A stretch of 64,000 nt of DNA from Plicaturopsis crispa FD-325 SS-3. Lineage: Eukaryota; Basidiomycota; Agaricomycetes; Amylocorticiales; Amylocorticiaceae. Where the stretch lies: the NCBI GenBank assembly GCA_000827205.1, contig KN832554.1:1920345-1984344 (forward strand), read 5' to 3'. Below are positions 23,658-37,806 of this stretch, in pieces. Under the pieces are notes generated by a model. That model worked only from the letters and a program-made list of their open reading frames with translations. It was not told where the DNA came from and did not search any database. Every line of letters begins with the position of its first letter. Within the stretch, counting starts at the first letter, position 1. A program made the position numbers and the translations under genes.

Positions 23658-25150
23658 CTATGCCCCATACTGCGCACCCGCTTTCCTCTCCATGAGCTCC
23701 CGCAATGGACCCAATAGACGCGTGAATGACGGCGCGTCAAGTGCAGCCACTTTTAGCTTTGGCGCCGACGCGTCTGTGCGATGCACGGCGCTGACTGTCG
23801 CTGCACGCGGTGCAAGACGGAGCAGTGATAGCTCTGTACAAATGCCTTAGTTTGGATGCAAGGAAAAAGATGTGAACAGAAAATCGCACCTCCAAAGTAG
23901 TCGCCCTTGGTCAGATGACCGACCGTGATCTCTCTTGGCCCGTCGTCGCCGACCTGAGTCTTCGTGACTGTCGCCTCGCCATCCTCGACGAAGAAGAACG
24001 TGTCGCCCATCTCGCCCTGCCGCACGACGGCCTCGCCGTCGGCGTACGTCCTGCTCTTCAGCGCGTCCGCAACCTTGCTGCGCTCCTCCGCCTCGAGCGA
24101 CGATAGCAGCGACACTGACGAGAGGAACTGCTCGTACATCGTGCGCCGGCGGTGCGCGGCCTTGGTGATGATCGTGCGGAACGTCATGCGGTCGAGCGCC
24201 CACAGCGTCGACGCCACCGGCGCCAGCACCGTCGCCGAGCGCAGGTGGTTGTACATCAGCGCGAGCTCGCCGCACGCGCCCCCGGGCGGGCACTCGCCGA
24301 CCTTGTGCCCGAACACCGGATGATACCCCGGCTGCAAGAACTTCTCCGGCGCAGACCCCTCGGACCACGTCGGCGGGAGCGGCTCCGGGTGCTTGAAGAC
24401 GTGCAGCAGCCCGTCCTCGACGATGTAGAAGAAATCGCCGACGTCGCCCTGGCGGATCACGACCTCCCCCGCGGGCACCTTTTGCTCGCGGAAAGCAGCG
24501 AGCACGCCCGTCTCCTGCTCCTCGTCCAGGTCGCGGAAGAGAAAGTGGTTCGAGATGGCTGATTTGATGCACTCGAGCTGCGCGCTGGTTTTTGGATACG
24601 TCGGCAGCGGCTCATCCGAGGTGCTGTCTACCGCGATAGACTCTGCGCTCACGGACGTTCGCCGCGCGAAGATATTGGAGGACGGGGCCTGGAGGTAGTC
24701 TCCGTTGCTGCTCGGTGGCTCCTCGCCATAACTGGCGAACGAGTTCTGGGGGGGTATCGTAAGCGGCGATGTCGGCGGCAGCTCCTCTCCACCCACCAAA
24801 AACGTGGGCGGACCCATGTTGTGATCATCCGATAAGAGTGCGTTTCCTGGGACGTTCAGTGTGCCAAACGGACTGGGTGGTGCGGATGCACGGATGGATG
24901 AGCCACGGCGTGCATTGCCCTGAGAGAAGGGAGATATGGGCAGCTCGTTGCTGGCGCCGTTGGCTATGGGTGCGTCGAGGTACAGCCCTACGGGGAGAGA
25001 AGCGCCGGCAGCGAGGGTTTCGCGGATGCGTGCGCGCTGCTCCTCGAGCCGGGACTGGAACCAAGTCGCGCAGAACTGCAGAGCGTCCTTTGGCTGGACG
25101 CGTTGCGCGTCGCGGGATAGGTCCGCAACGAGCGAGTCGAATGTAGACAT
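23658..25150 (-). CDS. BCY1: cAMP-dependent protein kinase regulatory subunit
   Basis: This subunit holds the PKA catalytic subunit inactive until cAMP binds. The start at 25150 (MSTFDSLVADLSRDAQRVQP) opens a dimerisation/docking-like segment (DALQFCATWFQSRLEEQR). A long disordered linker carries the inhibitor site FARRTSVSAESI, where Ser or Thr after RR is the usual phosphorylation site. Two cyclic-nucleotide-binding domains follow. The first contains VVIRQGDVGDFFYIVEDG and the phosphate-binding cassette GGACGELALMYNHLRSATV. The second contains AVVRQGEMGDTFFFVEDGEATV and, across one intron (23829-23891 region), GDYFGELSLLRLAPRAATVSAV. Both cassettes keep the Glu and Arg that contact cAMP. 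The gene has a single visible intron, unlike its neighbours. About 480 residues, ending ERKAGAQYGA. Confidence 0.94.
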
Positions 25151-25823
25151 CGAAACCAAGACTTGTTTTTACCGCAGTATGTATACAGTGGGCTGTATTG
25201 ATCGGTGGCGATTGGGGGAAGTGCTGAAGAGGATGTGTGCGCTGTGTGGGACAGGTTATTGCGGAATTTTGAAGACTAGGAAACCTTTTTATTTCACGAA
25301 TACAGCGAGTGGCACGGCGATAGTGAAGGGGAAAAGCAAGAGATACAGAGCAAAGGGCTACAAGTTGGTGGACACGGACGCGAAGACGAGGAGAACAAGG
25401 CGGTCTACCCACGTTTTCCCCACGTGGACTTCCCGAAACGACACAATGAAAGGCGACTCGGACAACTGAAACCTGTTTGAAGAATGAATCGAAAACGCTG
25501 CAGGTGAAAGGATCAACATACACTGGCAGAAAATATGAAGTGCTACTATTAGGCGCCTCAGACTCTGAATCTGACAGAAGTTCGACATTCAAACTAAGTA
25601 CACCATGGAATCGACCTGAATCGACGTTGTACACGCCCGGGGCGGGGCGCTCAGAAGGATTGAGCGCTTGAGCAACTCTACTCGAGTAGTAGCCTCAAGA
25701 TTTGATTATCGGTCTAGGATACCAAGTAAATTACCCCCATCCATGTATCGAACAGTCAAAAAACGTCACAGCAAAAAGATCATACAATACTCGACATATG
25801 TTATACAATTCCCGGCCGGTACC
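25151..25823. other. Intergenic, about 0.67 kb
   Basis: It lies between the PKA regulatory subunit start and the Herp-like gene stop. No gene is recognised; the left part should be the BCY1 promoter. Confidence 0.4.
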
Positions 25824-27588
25824 CTACGCATCGTCCACCCACTCCGCGTGCTGGACTCTCTCGACATAGTCCCGCACCCACGCCGGACGACGCTCGTGGA
25901 TCTCAGCCAGCTCCCTTCGCACCCGCGCCTGCCTCTCGTCGACCTCCTCCCCACCGTCCACGCGCGCACGTGCATGCGCCTCGGTTCGCAAGCGGCCCTC
26001 GCGCGCGCGCAGTGCCGTGCGCCGTCCGTTCCATATCGCCGGATGAAGGGTAAGGAATAGCAGGCTGAAGAACGCGCCGACCTTGTGCGCGAGCGTGGGC
26101 GGCGGGGTCGGCTGCTGCCCCGACGACGGCGACAGCACCGCCTCCTCCGCAGATAGACCGATCTTCGCGAGCGTATCGATGAAGTTAGGCACGGCGTGGG
26201 GTTGCGGACTCGCAGTTCGCGGCGGTTGGGCGGGCCGTGGCGGCTGAGCGTTCGGTCCGCCAGCGGCGGTGGGCGCTTCGCCTTCCCGGGGTGCTGGTGC
26301 CTGTGCCTGTGCAGCAGCGGGGGCAGGGTCCGCTGCGGCTGCTGCCGCAGGAGCTACACCACCCCGATCTCGCTGCACCTCACCGGCATGAGCGTAAGCT
26401 ACCCAGGCTTCGTACGCAATCCACGCGCCGACGAGCAGCCCGAAGACAGGTTTGCGGGCGGGTGAGAAGAAATACAGCAAAAGCATTGTGCGGAAACCGA
26501 GCATAACGAGCGGGAGGAGAAGGGGCCGGAGACGGATATTCGCATTGTTCACATTCGGCGCGGCCGCGTGCGCCGGGATCGGGGCATTAGCCTGCTGTAA
26601 GAACGGGGGCAGGGGGATGGGAATCTGCACGTGATGGGTTGTGGTTGTCGACCCTTGACCGGTGGTAGCAGGGTAGGACGTGTACTGGGTTTGATGAGAT
26701 GGTGGCGGCGGGGCGGACAGGAATGAGAACGTGTAGGTAAGGACTTTGAGCGCGTGCGCTTGCAAGGGTGTAGGTGTCGCCTTGCTATCACTATCGACAA
26801 GACGTAGATAATCTTTCCCGCTACGGTACGAATGTCAGTCAAAGCGGACATGCGAGAGGGATAGATACTGACTCAATGGTGACACGCTCGTATCTAACGC
26901 CTGCGGATTGTTCATCGGCCGTGGGAGCAGGATACGGCTCATCCAATATATCCGGCCATGACCAACCGTGAGCCGCGACTGCTCTGACGGCCTCAGCACG
27001 ATCAGCGACTGGATTGATCGTAGGGGGTGATAGTATCGTCCCTGTCGTGAGTGCAGTTAGGGCAACATGGTGTTTGAAACGGATGTATCCCAGGCCGATC
27101 TCATTGGGCAGACGGGTGCTAAAGACAGGCGTGCGAGAGGCCCGAGTGGGTCCCGTTGTGTTAACCCTAAACGGACGGTGCACGGCGTGTGTCGGAGCAG
27201 TGACGGAGGGTATCGGGGCCCGCGTTGTCGTCGGCGACGTATGGACCTGCGGAGGTTCAGACGTCCAAGCCGAAGGGTGTACAGCAAGGTGTACAACGCG
27301 GGTCTCGTCCTCGGTCTGCATCGCGATCGTCAGTTGTGACCGGTATCTACGTATCACGAAATTGGAGCGCACCTTCCATATCTCAGACACCTGCTCCTCG
27401 TCCCGCAGGTAGCGACCGCGCCACACGAGGCGTTGACCATCCACGCGCGGTTCCCCGGGACAAGCCAGGGTAATCGCGCGCTTAACATCCAGGACGGAGG
27501 CGCTAGCAGGTACGCTGACGGTGAAATCGTGGGAGAAGGCGGGGAGCTCGATGCGCAGGGCAACGTGTGGCGCGGCTTCGCTGGCCAT
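25824..27588 (-). CDS. Herp-like ubiquitin-domain membrane protein
   Basis: Probable ER-membrane protein of the HERPUD type, which in animals supports ER-associated degradation. The N-terminal ubiquitin-like fold spans about residues 10-85 (HVALRIELPAFSHDFTVSVPAS, LDVKRAITLACPGEPRVDGQRLVWRGRYLRDEEQ, TRVVHLAVHPSAW). A linker of about 250 residues holds the block GKDYLRLVDSDSKATPTP. A hydrophobic hairpin follows (LRPLLLPLVMLGFRTMLLLYFF, PVFGLLVGAWIAYEAWVAY), then an Ala/Pro-rich stretch and a further hydrophobic segment (VGAFFSLLFLTLHPAIWN) before a charged tail (RQARVRRELAEIHERRPAW). Three exons are supported. The UBL-plus-hairpin layout points to Herp; the Dsc3/DUF2407 ligase subunit is an alternative. 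About 530 residues. Confidence 0.7.
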
Positions 27589-27827
27589 TGCAGCTAGAAC
27601 TACCTGCGATCTATACTATATCGATATCCAGCAAACGAGAAGAAACAGAGAAAAAGCAAAGGAGAGCAGAGGGAAGGACTTGGGACTTGAACTTGGACTC
27701 GGAGGTGGGGGAAAGGGGCTTACGGATACGTGGAACCAGCGCACCCGGAGGATCGTCGGATTTCGGGACCATGATGTCAATAACGGGAACGCCCCTGACT
27801 CTCCGGCTTTTATTCTTGTTCGTCTAA

Positions 27828-29970
<2,143 letters not shown>

Positions 29971-30202
29971 GGCGTTCACTGACGAGACGTGACGAGATTG
30001 CTTTCTTGACGCTCTAATTGTATACTTAACTCAGGTCGGACAATTTGGATGGACGGACGGACATGACGTTGGCATCGCGCACTACTTGACATTTCGATAT
30101 ATCACACACATATATAGCACTACATCTCAGCCATGACCGTGGCTTATATCTAGTACCTACATGGACTCCGTATCTTGTGTATAGTTTCAATAATTCTTGC
30201 GA

Positions 30203-33200
30203 CTAGTATACCTGCAATAGCACTTTAGTTTTTGGCATTAGCAAAAATCTATGGAGAAAACTCACCTCGAGTACATAGCGCTCCTCCTCCTTCAGCCCCT
30301 CCAAAAACTGCCCCGCCTCCTCCTTGCCCATCCCATTATACTTGACCAGCGCACCCACGAGCGCCTCATAAACGTCTGGCACAGGCCACGTCGGCCCGCA
30401 CAGATAAAACACGCCCTGCTCGTCTCGGAGCATCGCCGCAAGCTGCTCCGCATCCTCGAGCATCTTGTGCTGAATGTACACCTTCTTGGCGCCGTCGCGC
30501 GAGAACGCGAGCCCCGCGCGGGTAATCGTGCCGTCCATGATGAACGCCTCGATCTCCTCCCCGTAGAGGTACTCCTGCGACTGATGGCGCGAGCCGAAGT
30601 AGTAATATGTAGGTCCGACCGCGACACCGTGCTCGGCGAGCCAGGCGCGATGCTGGAGGAAGGCGCGGAAGGGCGCGGCGCCCGTGCCGAGCCCGGCTAG
30701 GATGATGGGCTGGGTATCGTTCGGGGGAAGCTGGCATGGCTATTAGCGAATGAACTCGGGTGAGAAGGAGAGTGCGACGTACCTTCATGACACTGGGTTT
30801 GATGGATACTGTTACTTTCTGACCAGGTTTGAGCCCGGCCAAGTATCTGGTGCATTGGCCATATCTTGGTGATCCTGAAGTAATTGTTCAGTATTGTTCT
30901 GCGAATGCATGCGATGAGAACTCACCGCTTGGGGTCACCCAGTCCACAGTCACGACCAGCAAGTCAACCCTATCGCCCACGACGCTCTGCGCACTCGCAA
31001 TACTGTAGTGTCTCGGCTTCACATCCCCAATAAGCTCGCACAGGACCTCGATCCCGGGGCGTGCACTCGGATACATCGCGAGCACATCCGCAAACGTCAC
31101 CGTGTCCTTCTCCGACAACTTCTTAAACGTCGACGCGCCCTCGGGCGAGCCAATGAACTGCAGCGCATGCTTGTCCACCGAGTCCGTGGCGTACTGCGCA
31201 AGGTCCGCATAGAACGCCTTCGGGGGCCGTCCGAAAAGGTCGATCTGCTGCTGCAGCGCCTGCAACACCGTGCGCGTGTGCAGCCTCTGCTCGTCACCGG
31301 GCACGGGGATCGTGATCAGCCGCTGCGGGTCGACGCCATACGCCGCGCAGAAGTCGAGCACTTCCTGGAGGTCGTTCCACCCGTGCACGCCGAGCGCCTC
31401 GCCGATGGAGTACGTCAGGCCCGTGCCGGCGGTGTCGAACTCGAGGTGGAAGACGTTGCGGTCGTACTCGAGCGGCGTGAGGCGCTTGTTGACGGTGCAC
31501 GTTACGAGGAAGGTGCGGTCCGCGAGCTCGGGGCGGAGCGCGGGGTCCTGGGCGTATGTGGAAGAGGACGCGGGTGTGGGAGGCGTGAAGACGGCGGGGA
31601 AGATAAGGTGCTTGGCGGCGTCGTGCCAGGAGCTCAGGCGTGCGCCGTTGACAACCGTGTCGCCTTCGTCGGTCTCGACGGCAATAGCATTGAACTCGAA
31701 CACCTTGAGAGGGGCTGACACCTCTCCGGGCGGCCCATCTACCGCGTACGACTCGAGGTCTGACGGAAACTCGACCTCGACGAGCCCCGCCCACGCCTGC
31801 GCGTTTGCTTTTAGCAGTTCCACGCCCTCAAGCGTCCCTTTGAGCGATGCGCGCGCGAGCTTCAGCACTGTCTCCTCGGTTGCAGCTGCTCCGAGATACA
31901 GCCGCAAAAACGCGAGGTGCGCGAGGACCACCTCTGACGGGCCCTGTTTCGCCGCAAGGCCCTTGGCGTCGATAATGCACACGCGCAAGCGGCGTTCACG
32001 GATGTGGGCCTGCGCCTCTGCAGAGAGGTTTGACGCGAGCTCTGCGCTTGACCACGGTGTCACCACCAAGACAACCGAGTCGGGCTTGGCATGCTGGATG
32101 ACATCGTGCGTTTTCAAAAGCGTGTGGTCTAGCACGCCCAGGAAATCTGCCTCGCCGGAGCTGTCGTTAGAAAGCGGAAGTGCGATTGGTATGGGCACGG
32201 TATTGCCATGGGCAGACACAACGATGCGGTCAGCGGCGATGCCACCTGCCTTTGAAAAGACGTCGTAGTCCGTGAGTGAGCGGCTAGAAAGGCCACGATT
32301 GAGGAGGAAGGTCTTCTCAACCAACGCTGGGGTGCTTGAAAGCACAGACTTGGGCGAACTAAACCAAAGGAGTTTCTTCGTGGCGTCTGTCTCAGGTGTC
32401 ACTGCGGGCTGGCCAGGGACGAGTTTTAGAATATAATCGTAGAGTGCGGAGGACGAAGAGAGGAAATCCTGTGTCTGAGCCGGTACGACGCGGTGTGCGG
32501 TGACCGATGCGTCCAGGAAAGTGCCTAACACGTCGATGTACAACGGTCCTTGGGTAGCATCATTGGGCACGTCGTCAAAGACGCGTACGTTGCGGACGGT
32601 GGGGGGTAGAACCTTGCGGAGTGCTGCCTCGTCCCATGGCCGCAGGACACGGACGGACACGACGCCGAGACCGGGAACACGGCCCGCGAGTGCTTGAGCA
32701 GCGAGAGCTAGGGGGCCGTTCAGGAGGACAACCACGGTGTGTGCATTTACATCGCCGGAATATTCGAACGCAGTGATGTCTTGGAGGCTGCTGACGCTCT
32801 TTGCAGGTTCGAGCGCGTGTCCGACTTCCCTGGCGGCGCTGTGTTGATCGAATAAGTGCACAACATGGGAGGTCGTAAGTCCATATGTCAGCGCAGTGAA
32901 ATCGACGGTTTCCTGTGGGGTTGCAGACAGCAGAATTGCGACGTCTGCGGGAAGAAGATGCAGTGCAGTGGAAAGTGAGGCTAGCGTCGGAGAGAGTGCG
33001 AAAGTCTCGCCAACCGGGGTGACGGTGGGGACCTGTATCACAAGGCGGCTAGTCGGTGAAGCCGGGGGCAGATATGACAAGGAATGGGCCATTGCGGCCA
33101 GACCTGTCGGCGTCGTGTACGCTGTGAGGAGAGCACCACGCTCAGCATCGAGACTCGTTCCCTCGGAAAGCCGTCCGACAAGACTCAGACCAGCTCCTGC

Positions 33201-33419
33201 TCTGGTCTGAAGGTCCACGACAGAGTCAGACCACGACTTTGTCAGGGTGCCAAAGCCGGCCTGTTCTGCGAGGTCGTAAACATAGACTGTCGAGCTGGAC
33301 GTCGCTGCAATGTATTCGACAATATTTGAAGCTGGGACCAGCGGTTTGTCGAATACCTCGTTCGCAGGAGCCAGAGTTGCCGTTGAAGAATACGGCGTCG
33401 ACGCTATTGAAACTGTCAT
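30203..33419 (-). CDS. MET10: Sulfite reductase [NADPH] flavoprotein (alpha) subunit
   Basis: With the Met5 hemoprotein it reduces sulfite to sulfide for Met/Cys synthesis. The start at 33419 (MTVSIASTPYSSTATL) is the usual short cytosolic start; a longer frame reaches ATG 33542 but would add a basic, unlikely N-terminus. The first half is the pyruvate-oxidoreductase-like region of fungal Met10 (ERGALLTAYTTPTGLAAMAHSL, LGVVSVRVLRPWDEAALRK). The second half is a ferredoxin-NADP reductase module: FLVTCTVNKRLTPLEYDRNVFHLEFD, the FAD-binding KPRHYSIASAQ, and NADPH-binding IILAGLGTGAAPFRAFLQHR, YYYFGSRHQSQEYLYGEEIE and VFYLCGPTWPVPDVYEALV. The final intron leaves a last coding exon of just VY plus stop. 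About 1,020 residues, matching the yeast protein. Confidence 0.92.
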
Positions 33420-33652
33420 GGCGGTAGGTGGTAAAGACGAAGGTGCAATAATTTCCTGGACATTTCTTTTGCGGCGTCGTCGATGGCGCGATCGAGTGTG
33501 AATGAAAAATCGGTTCACGTGTACGGATCGCGTCTGTCGCATACACTCAGGGGCTATTTATTTCTCTCTATAAAGTTGAGTCCGACTCACCGGCCTTTGC
33601 CAAATTTTCATCCTCTACAATCGATCTCCAAGACTTTTGTGTAAAAATCGCA

Positions 33653-34942
33653 ATGTATCACAGTATCAAGACCTGCGTGCTCGGTGTAGGCCTCAGCGGT
33701 CTCACCTTTCATGTTCCTTTTATTCTAGCGCTTCCAGAGCTCTTTACCCTCACTGCAGTTTTGGAGAGGAATCCCTCCACACCCGGCGGTAAAGCTCATG
33801 CGCGCTTCGGTGTGTCCCCCAAGATACACAAATCTTTCGAGGATGTCTTGAATGACGATGAGATCGAGCTCGTGATTATCGGTACACCAAATGACACGCA
33901 CTACGATTTCGCGAAGAGGGCACTTCAGAAGGGAAAGCACGGTAAGATCTGCGAGTGCACTTACAGAAATCAAGCTAATCTACCTACTCTCAGTCCTCGT
34001 TGATAAGCCAGTGACTACCACCGTCGCGGAGGCGAAGGAGCTCGGTGCACTCGCAAAGGACAAGGGACTTGTTCTCTACGCTTTCCAGAACCGCCGCTGG
34101 GACTCCGATTTCCTCACTCTCCGCAAGCTCCTTGCCCTTCCCTCTTCGTCCGAGAACTCTCTCGGTACGATCACCTCATTCGAGTCACGGTAAGCCCATC
34201 CCCTCCACTCCAGGCTTTTTTACTGATACTATCCATATCACGCAGTTTTGACCGTTACCGCGCCGGCACCAAGGGAACATGGAAAGACGAGGCCCGTCCC
34301 GGCGCCGGCCAGACCTACGACCTCGGCACCCACCTCATAGACCAAACCCTCGTGCTCTTCGGGCGCCCCGCGACGCTCACCGCCTTCATCCGCAACACGC
34401 GCCACGTCGGGAACCCCGCCGTCGACGACACCTTCTCGCTCGTCCTGCACTACCCGCGCGTCTCCGAGCCCGATCTTACCGTGACGCTCGGTGCGAACAT
34501 CCTGAGCGCGCGGAAGCACCAGGTGCGGTACGTGGTGCAGGGGACGAAGGGGACGTATGAGAAGCGCGGCGTTGATGTGCAGGAGGACACGCTGAAGGTG
34601 ATCGAGGGACCGAAGAATATTTTCGATGATAGTTATGGTGCGGAGCCCGAGGGTATTTGGGGTCGGCTTGATAACCTCAAGGCGGACGGTTCCGTCTCGA
34701 GCGAGATGTGAGTCAGGCCATTCTATTATCAACGATTATGTAGCTGACGCCTCTATGCTTACAGTTGGCCATCGACGGAACGCGGCCGCTACGTCGAGCT
34801 CTTCAAGAACCTCGCAGGCGCCATCCGCGGGGGCGACGAACTCGCCGTAAAGTGGGAAGAATCCACCGCAGTCATCGAGCTCGTCGAGCTCGCATACCGC
34901 AGCGCCAAGGAGGGGCGCACCGTAGAGGTCCCCAAGGCATGA
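33653..34942 (+). CDS. Gfo/Idh/MocA-family NAD(P)-dependent oxidoreductase
   Basis: The Rossmann N-terminus has TCVLGVGLSGLTFHVPFI, then IELVIIGTPNDTHYDFAKRAL and HVLVDKPVTTTVAEAKELG, the EKP-like motif with Asp instead of Glu. The C-terminal alpha/beta domain shows FQNRRWDSDFLTLRKLL, FESRFDRYRAGTKGTWKDE and GQTYDLGTHLIDQTLVLFGRP, containing the DxGxHxxD motif of the family. It ends SAKEGRTVEVPKA. Three introns at about 33942-33994, 34190-34245 and 34710-34764. About 365 residues. Its start is 233 nt from that of MET10, so the two share a short divergent promoter. Substrate unknown; related fungal proteins act on sugars or dihydrodiols. Confidence 0.86.
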
Positions 34943-35108
34943 ATGCGGTCACACTAGAAACGCGGTGAAACAAGGAAGAGGTATGTATACTTATCACAAG
35001 CATTTGTATTGTTCGCTTCATATGTTGTTGGTGTAACGAAATTCATATTGATGTACAACAATCTACTGGAAAAGAAGAAAGTGAACCATATAGTGGCCTG
35101 TGGACTCT

Positions 35109-36163
35109 ATGGCCGGATGGTGTTGAACAAACGATCGCCCTGTGCGCGTCCGGTCAGTATCAGAGCTGTCCAGAAAATGTGGGTACACACCGTATCTCCC
35201 AGTCCAGGAGAGATCAAACCGTCTGCCGTGAGCTCCGGGTCGATGCCTGCCACCCAGATCTGGAGCGTGCAACGCAGTCAGTCCACCGCACACACTTTAA
35301 ACAAAGACAGAGAGAGAAAGGCACACCTCAAGCTCAGGGTACTCTTTCTGCACCTGCTTCAGCCCCGCTTCAGAGCCGAGTACGCACAACAATTTAATTT
35401 GCGACACTAGAGCAGGGGGGCAATTAGCGCTGTAACAGACAGGACGCGACGACGATGGACGCACCAGGGATACCCCAGTCGACAATCATGCTTAGCGCAG
35501 CACACGCCGTCCCGCCTGTCGCGATCAGGGGATCCAGCAAGAAGCACGTATCTATCGGCGGCGAGGGCGGGAGCTTCGAGTAGTCTACGCGTCCATCCAC
35601 GTCAGAACAGATTTCAACACGACAAACGGCGCGCACGCACATTCCACGGGCTGCAAGCTAACTTTCTCCCTGAACAGGCCGAGGTGGTACACGGGTGCCG
35701 CGCTGCGCGTTTAATCAAAATGAATCAGCACCGTGACGCGCCGTCACCGTGATCGACGCCACGTACGGGAACAGGGACAGGAGCGCATCCGTCATACCGA
35801 GGCCAGCGCGCAAGATCGGCGTCAGGCCGATCCGCGGCTTCACCACCGACCCCGTGAAAGGCCCGACAGGCGTTTGCTGTAGTACGCACACCGAACGCAA
35901 TGAGTATCGTAGTCGCGCGGATTCAGCGTAGGGAACTCACCCCTTCTAAGGTCTCTTCCTCGAGCTGACGGGTCGCCTCGATGCCGAGTATCAGGCTGAT
36001 ATCATGGATGCCCTGATGCATCGCGTTAGTAGTCTCTCCTCCTTTCTAGACAGCGCCGCACTGCGCGATTCACCTCGCGGAACTCTTTGGACGTGGTGGA
36101 GGTCTGCCTCAGCTTCGAGAGACGGGCGTTGACGATGGGATGTGAAACGCGGTTCAGAGACAT
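35109..36163 (-). CDS. FUR1: Uracil phosphoribosyltransferase
   Basis: It makes UMP from uracil and PRPP, the pyrimidine salvage step. Exons give MSLNRVSHPIVNARLSKLRQ, TTSKEFREGIHDISLILGIEA, IGLTPILRAGLGMTDALLSLFP, VYHLGLFREKVSLQPVEYYSKLP, the PRPP loop LDPLIATGGTACAALSMIVDWG, and the uracil-binding C-terminus IWVAGIDPELTADGLISPGLGDTGDRLF, ending NTIRP. About seven introns of around 50 nt. Length about 215-220 residues, normal. The GIPGASI segment after WG replaces the more common Gly-rich spacing, but the catalytic loop is intact. Confidence 0.93.
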
Positions 36164-36370
36164 TGGGGGAGAGAGGAAGGAGGAGGGCAGGCCTTGCGAT
36201 CGTGCATCGGGCGCATGTCCCGGCAATTTCAAGGGTTCCTAATTTGGATAGCCCCTATGTCTTGCGGCACAATAAATTGAATATCCCTCCAGCCCGAATC
36301 TGAAATTCAGGAATCGGGGCATAGACGAAGGACACAAGCAGAGGAAACTGCTCTGACGATGGCGTACGAT

Positions 36371-37806
36371 TCAACGACGTTTATATTCGCATGGTTTCAA
36401 GGTACTCCCCTTCGACATCAACTTGGCCCATTCTGCATCCGTCTTCACCACTGTAGCCTCCTTCTTAAACTCGAAGAGCGTGAAGTGCGAATTGCGGTCG
36501 TCCTGTAACAGCCCGGTGATTAGCTACGTATTCATGAGCCCGAATAGATGCTCACTTTGGATTTGAGGTCAAATCCAACGGCACCGATGAGTTTGGTGAA
36601 TTCGCCGACGTCCGTAAACCGGCTGGCGACTTCGGCAATTTTGAGTTCGCCACTGGGGAGTGACATATGAGTGAACGGAGACGATCAATGAAGGTGAGCT
36701 GTAGACATACCTTGGTTTGAGAATCCTCCATGCCTCGCGTACGCAGTTCAACCAGTTCGTGCCCATGAGACTGAGGGCGCATACGACCACATCTACAACA
36801 TGTCCTTCTCCTTCCAAGTTCGTGTCGGTAGCTTCCGAGCCGGGCAGAGGTAATTTCCCGCAGGTATCCGCCTCAACGACATACGCGCCATCGGAGACGA
36901 GGTCGAAGGATAACACGACCTTCCCTTTCGGTATAAGCGCACGGGCGAGAGCGGCATCTCCGCAACCGAGGTCGGCTATAACGGTCTTGGCTGGGTACGA
37001 GGAGAGTACAGATATGTAATGGGAAACTGGATTGGTGGGCCACGATTGCACTTGGTGTCTGAATCCTGTGTGATACTGCGCGAAAGGCTCAGCTTGGAGA
37101 TGGCGTATACGAGCATTGAAGACACCCACCTCTTGGTATACTTTGGGATCCTCCTGCATCATTTGATGGGCCTGCGCGCTGTCAGTCTTGTATAGGACCT
37201 CATTTATCCATCTGGTATCTAAATCAGAACGTCTCCGGTTACGTGAATTTCTAGTGCTTAGGCTCACCGGAAACGCGCGCCATCCAGACTCTCCTTCATA
37301 CCGCGCTGCATAGCAGTCAGGCCTGGTGTCTCATCGGTGGGCTTAGATCGGATAGGCTTAGCAGGCGCCGAGCCCGCTGTCGGCTGCGCTGCATCGTGCG
37401 GTTTCGCGTTATCTTTGCGTTTCGATTTTTTCGCAGGGGCAGGTGTAGGTGTGTCCGTCTTTGTGGGTCCCTTCGAGCTCTCCGCTGCATGAGTCGTCTT
37501 CTGCTTCTGCTTCTGCTCTCGGCCACCACCGTCCCCTCGAGCCTTGCTTTTCTGGTTAGGCATTCGACCTTCCCCTTTCCCCTCATCCGCAGCGGCCTTC
37601 TCCTTTCCACCGCGTTTCTTCTTGGATGCGCGCCGATCTGGCTCTCCGTCGCCCCCGTCCAACTTCTTCATTAATTTGTCCATATTGACTGCGGCGGACT
37701 GCAGCTTAGCACCCTCGTCTGCCGTGGGTCGTTTTCTTTTTTTGGAAGTTTGCGACGAGGACACCACGGGCGCTGAGGGAACCGACCATCCTGGTACGGC
37801 GAACAT
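36371..37806 (-). CDS. RRP8: 25S rRNA (adenine-N1)-methyltransferase Rrp8
   Basis: Rrp8 makes m1A in helix 25.1 of 25S rRNA and works in the nucleolus. The start MFAVPGWSVPSAPVVSS is followed by about 150 residues rich in Lys, Pro and Ser with several nuclear/nucleolar localisation clusters (SKKRKRPTADEG, RRASKKKRGGKEKAAADEG). The Rrp8 signature region begins TAMQRGMKESLDGARFRWINE, and the methyltransferase core has YHTGFRHQVQSWPTNPV, the SAM-binding TVIADLGCGDAALARAL, VVSFDLVS-like VVLSFDLVSDGAYVVEAD, CALSLMGTNWLNCVREAWRILKP and DVGEFTKLIGAVGFDLKSK. It ends MSKGSTLKPCEYKRR. About 400 residues in five exons. The in-frame extension to 38037 is not used, since ATG 37806 is the family-like start. 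Confidence 0.92.

Noticed and set aside
24152-24562. Long Arg-rich frames opposite and overlapping BCY1
   Set aside because: Shadow frames of a GC-rich coding region; the PKA regulatory subunit fully explains the stretch.
33420-33542. N-terminal extension of MET10 to an upstream in-frame ATG
   Set aside because: The added sequence is basic and unlike Met10 starts; the ATG at 33419 gives the family-like beginning.
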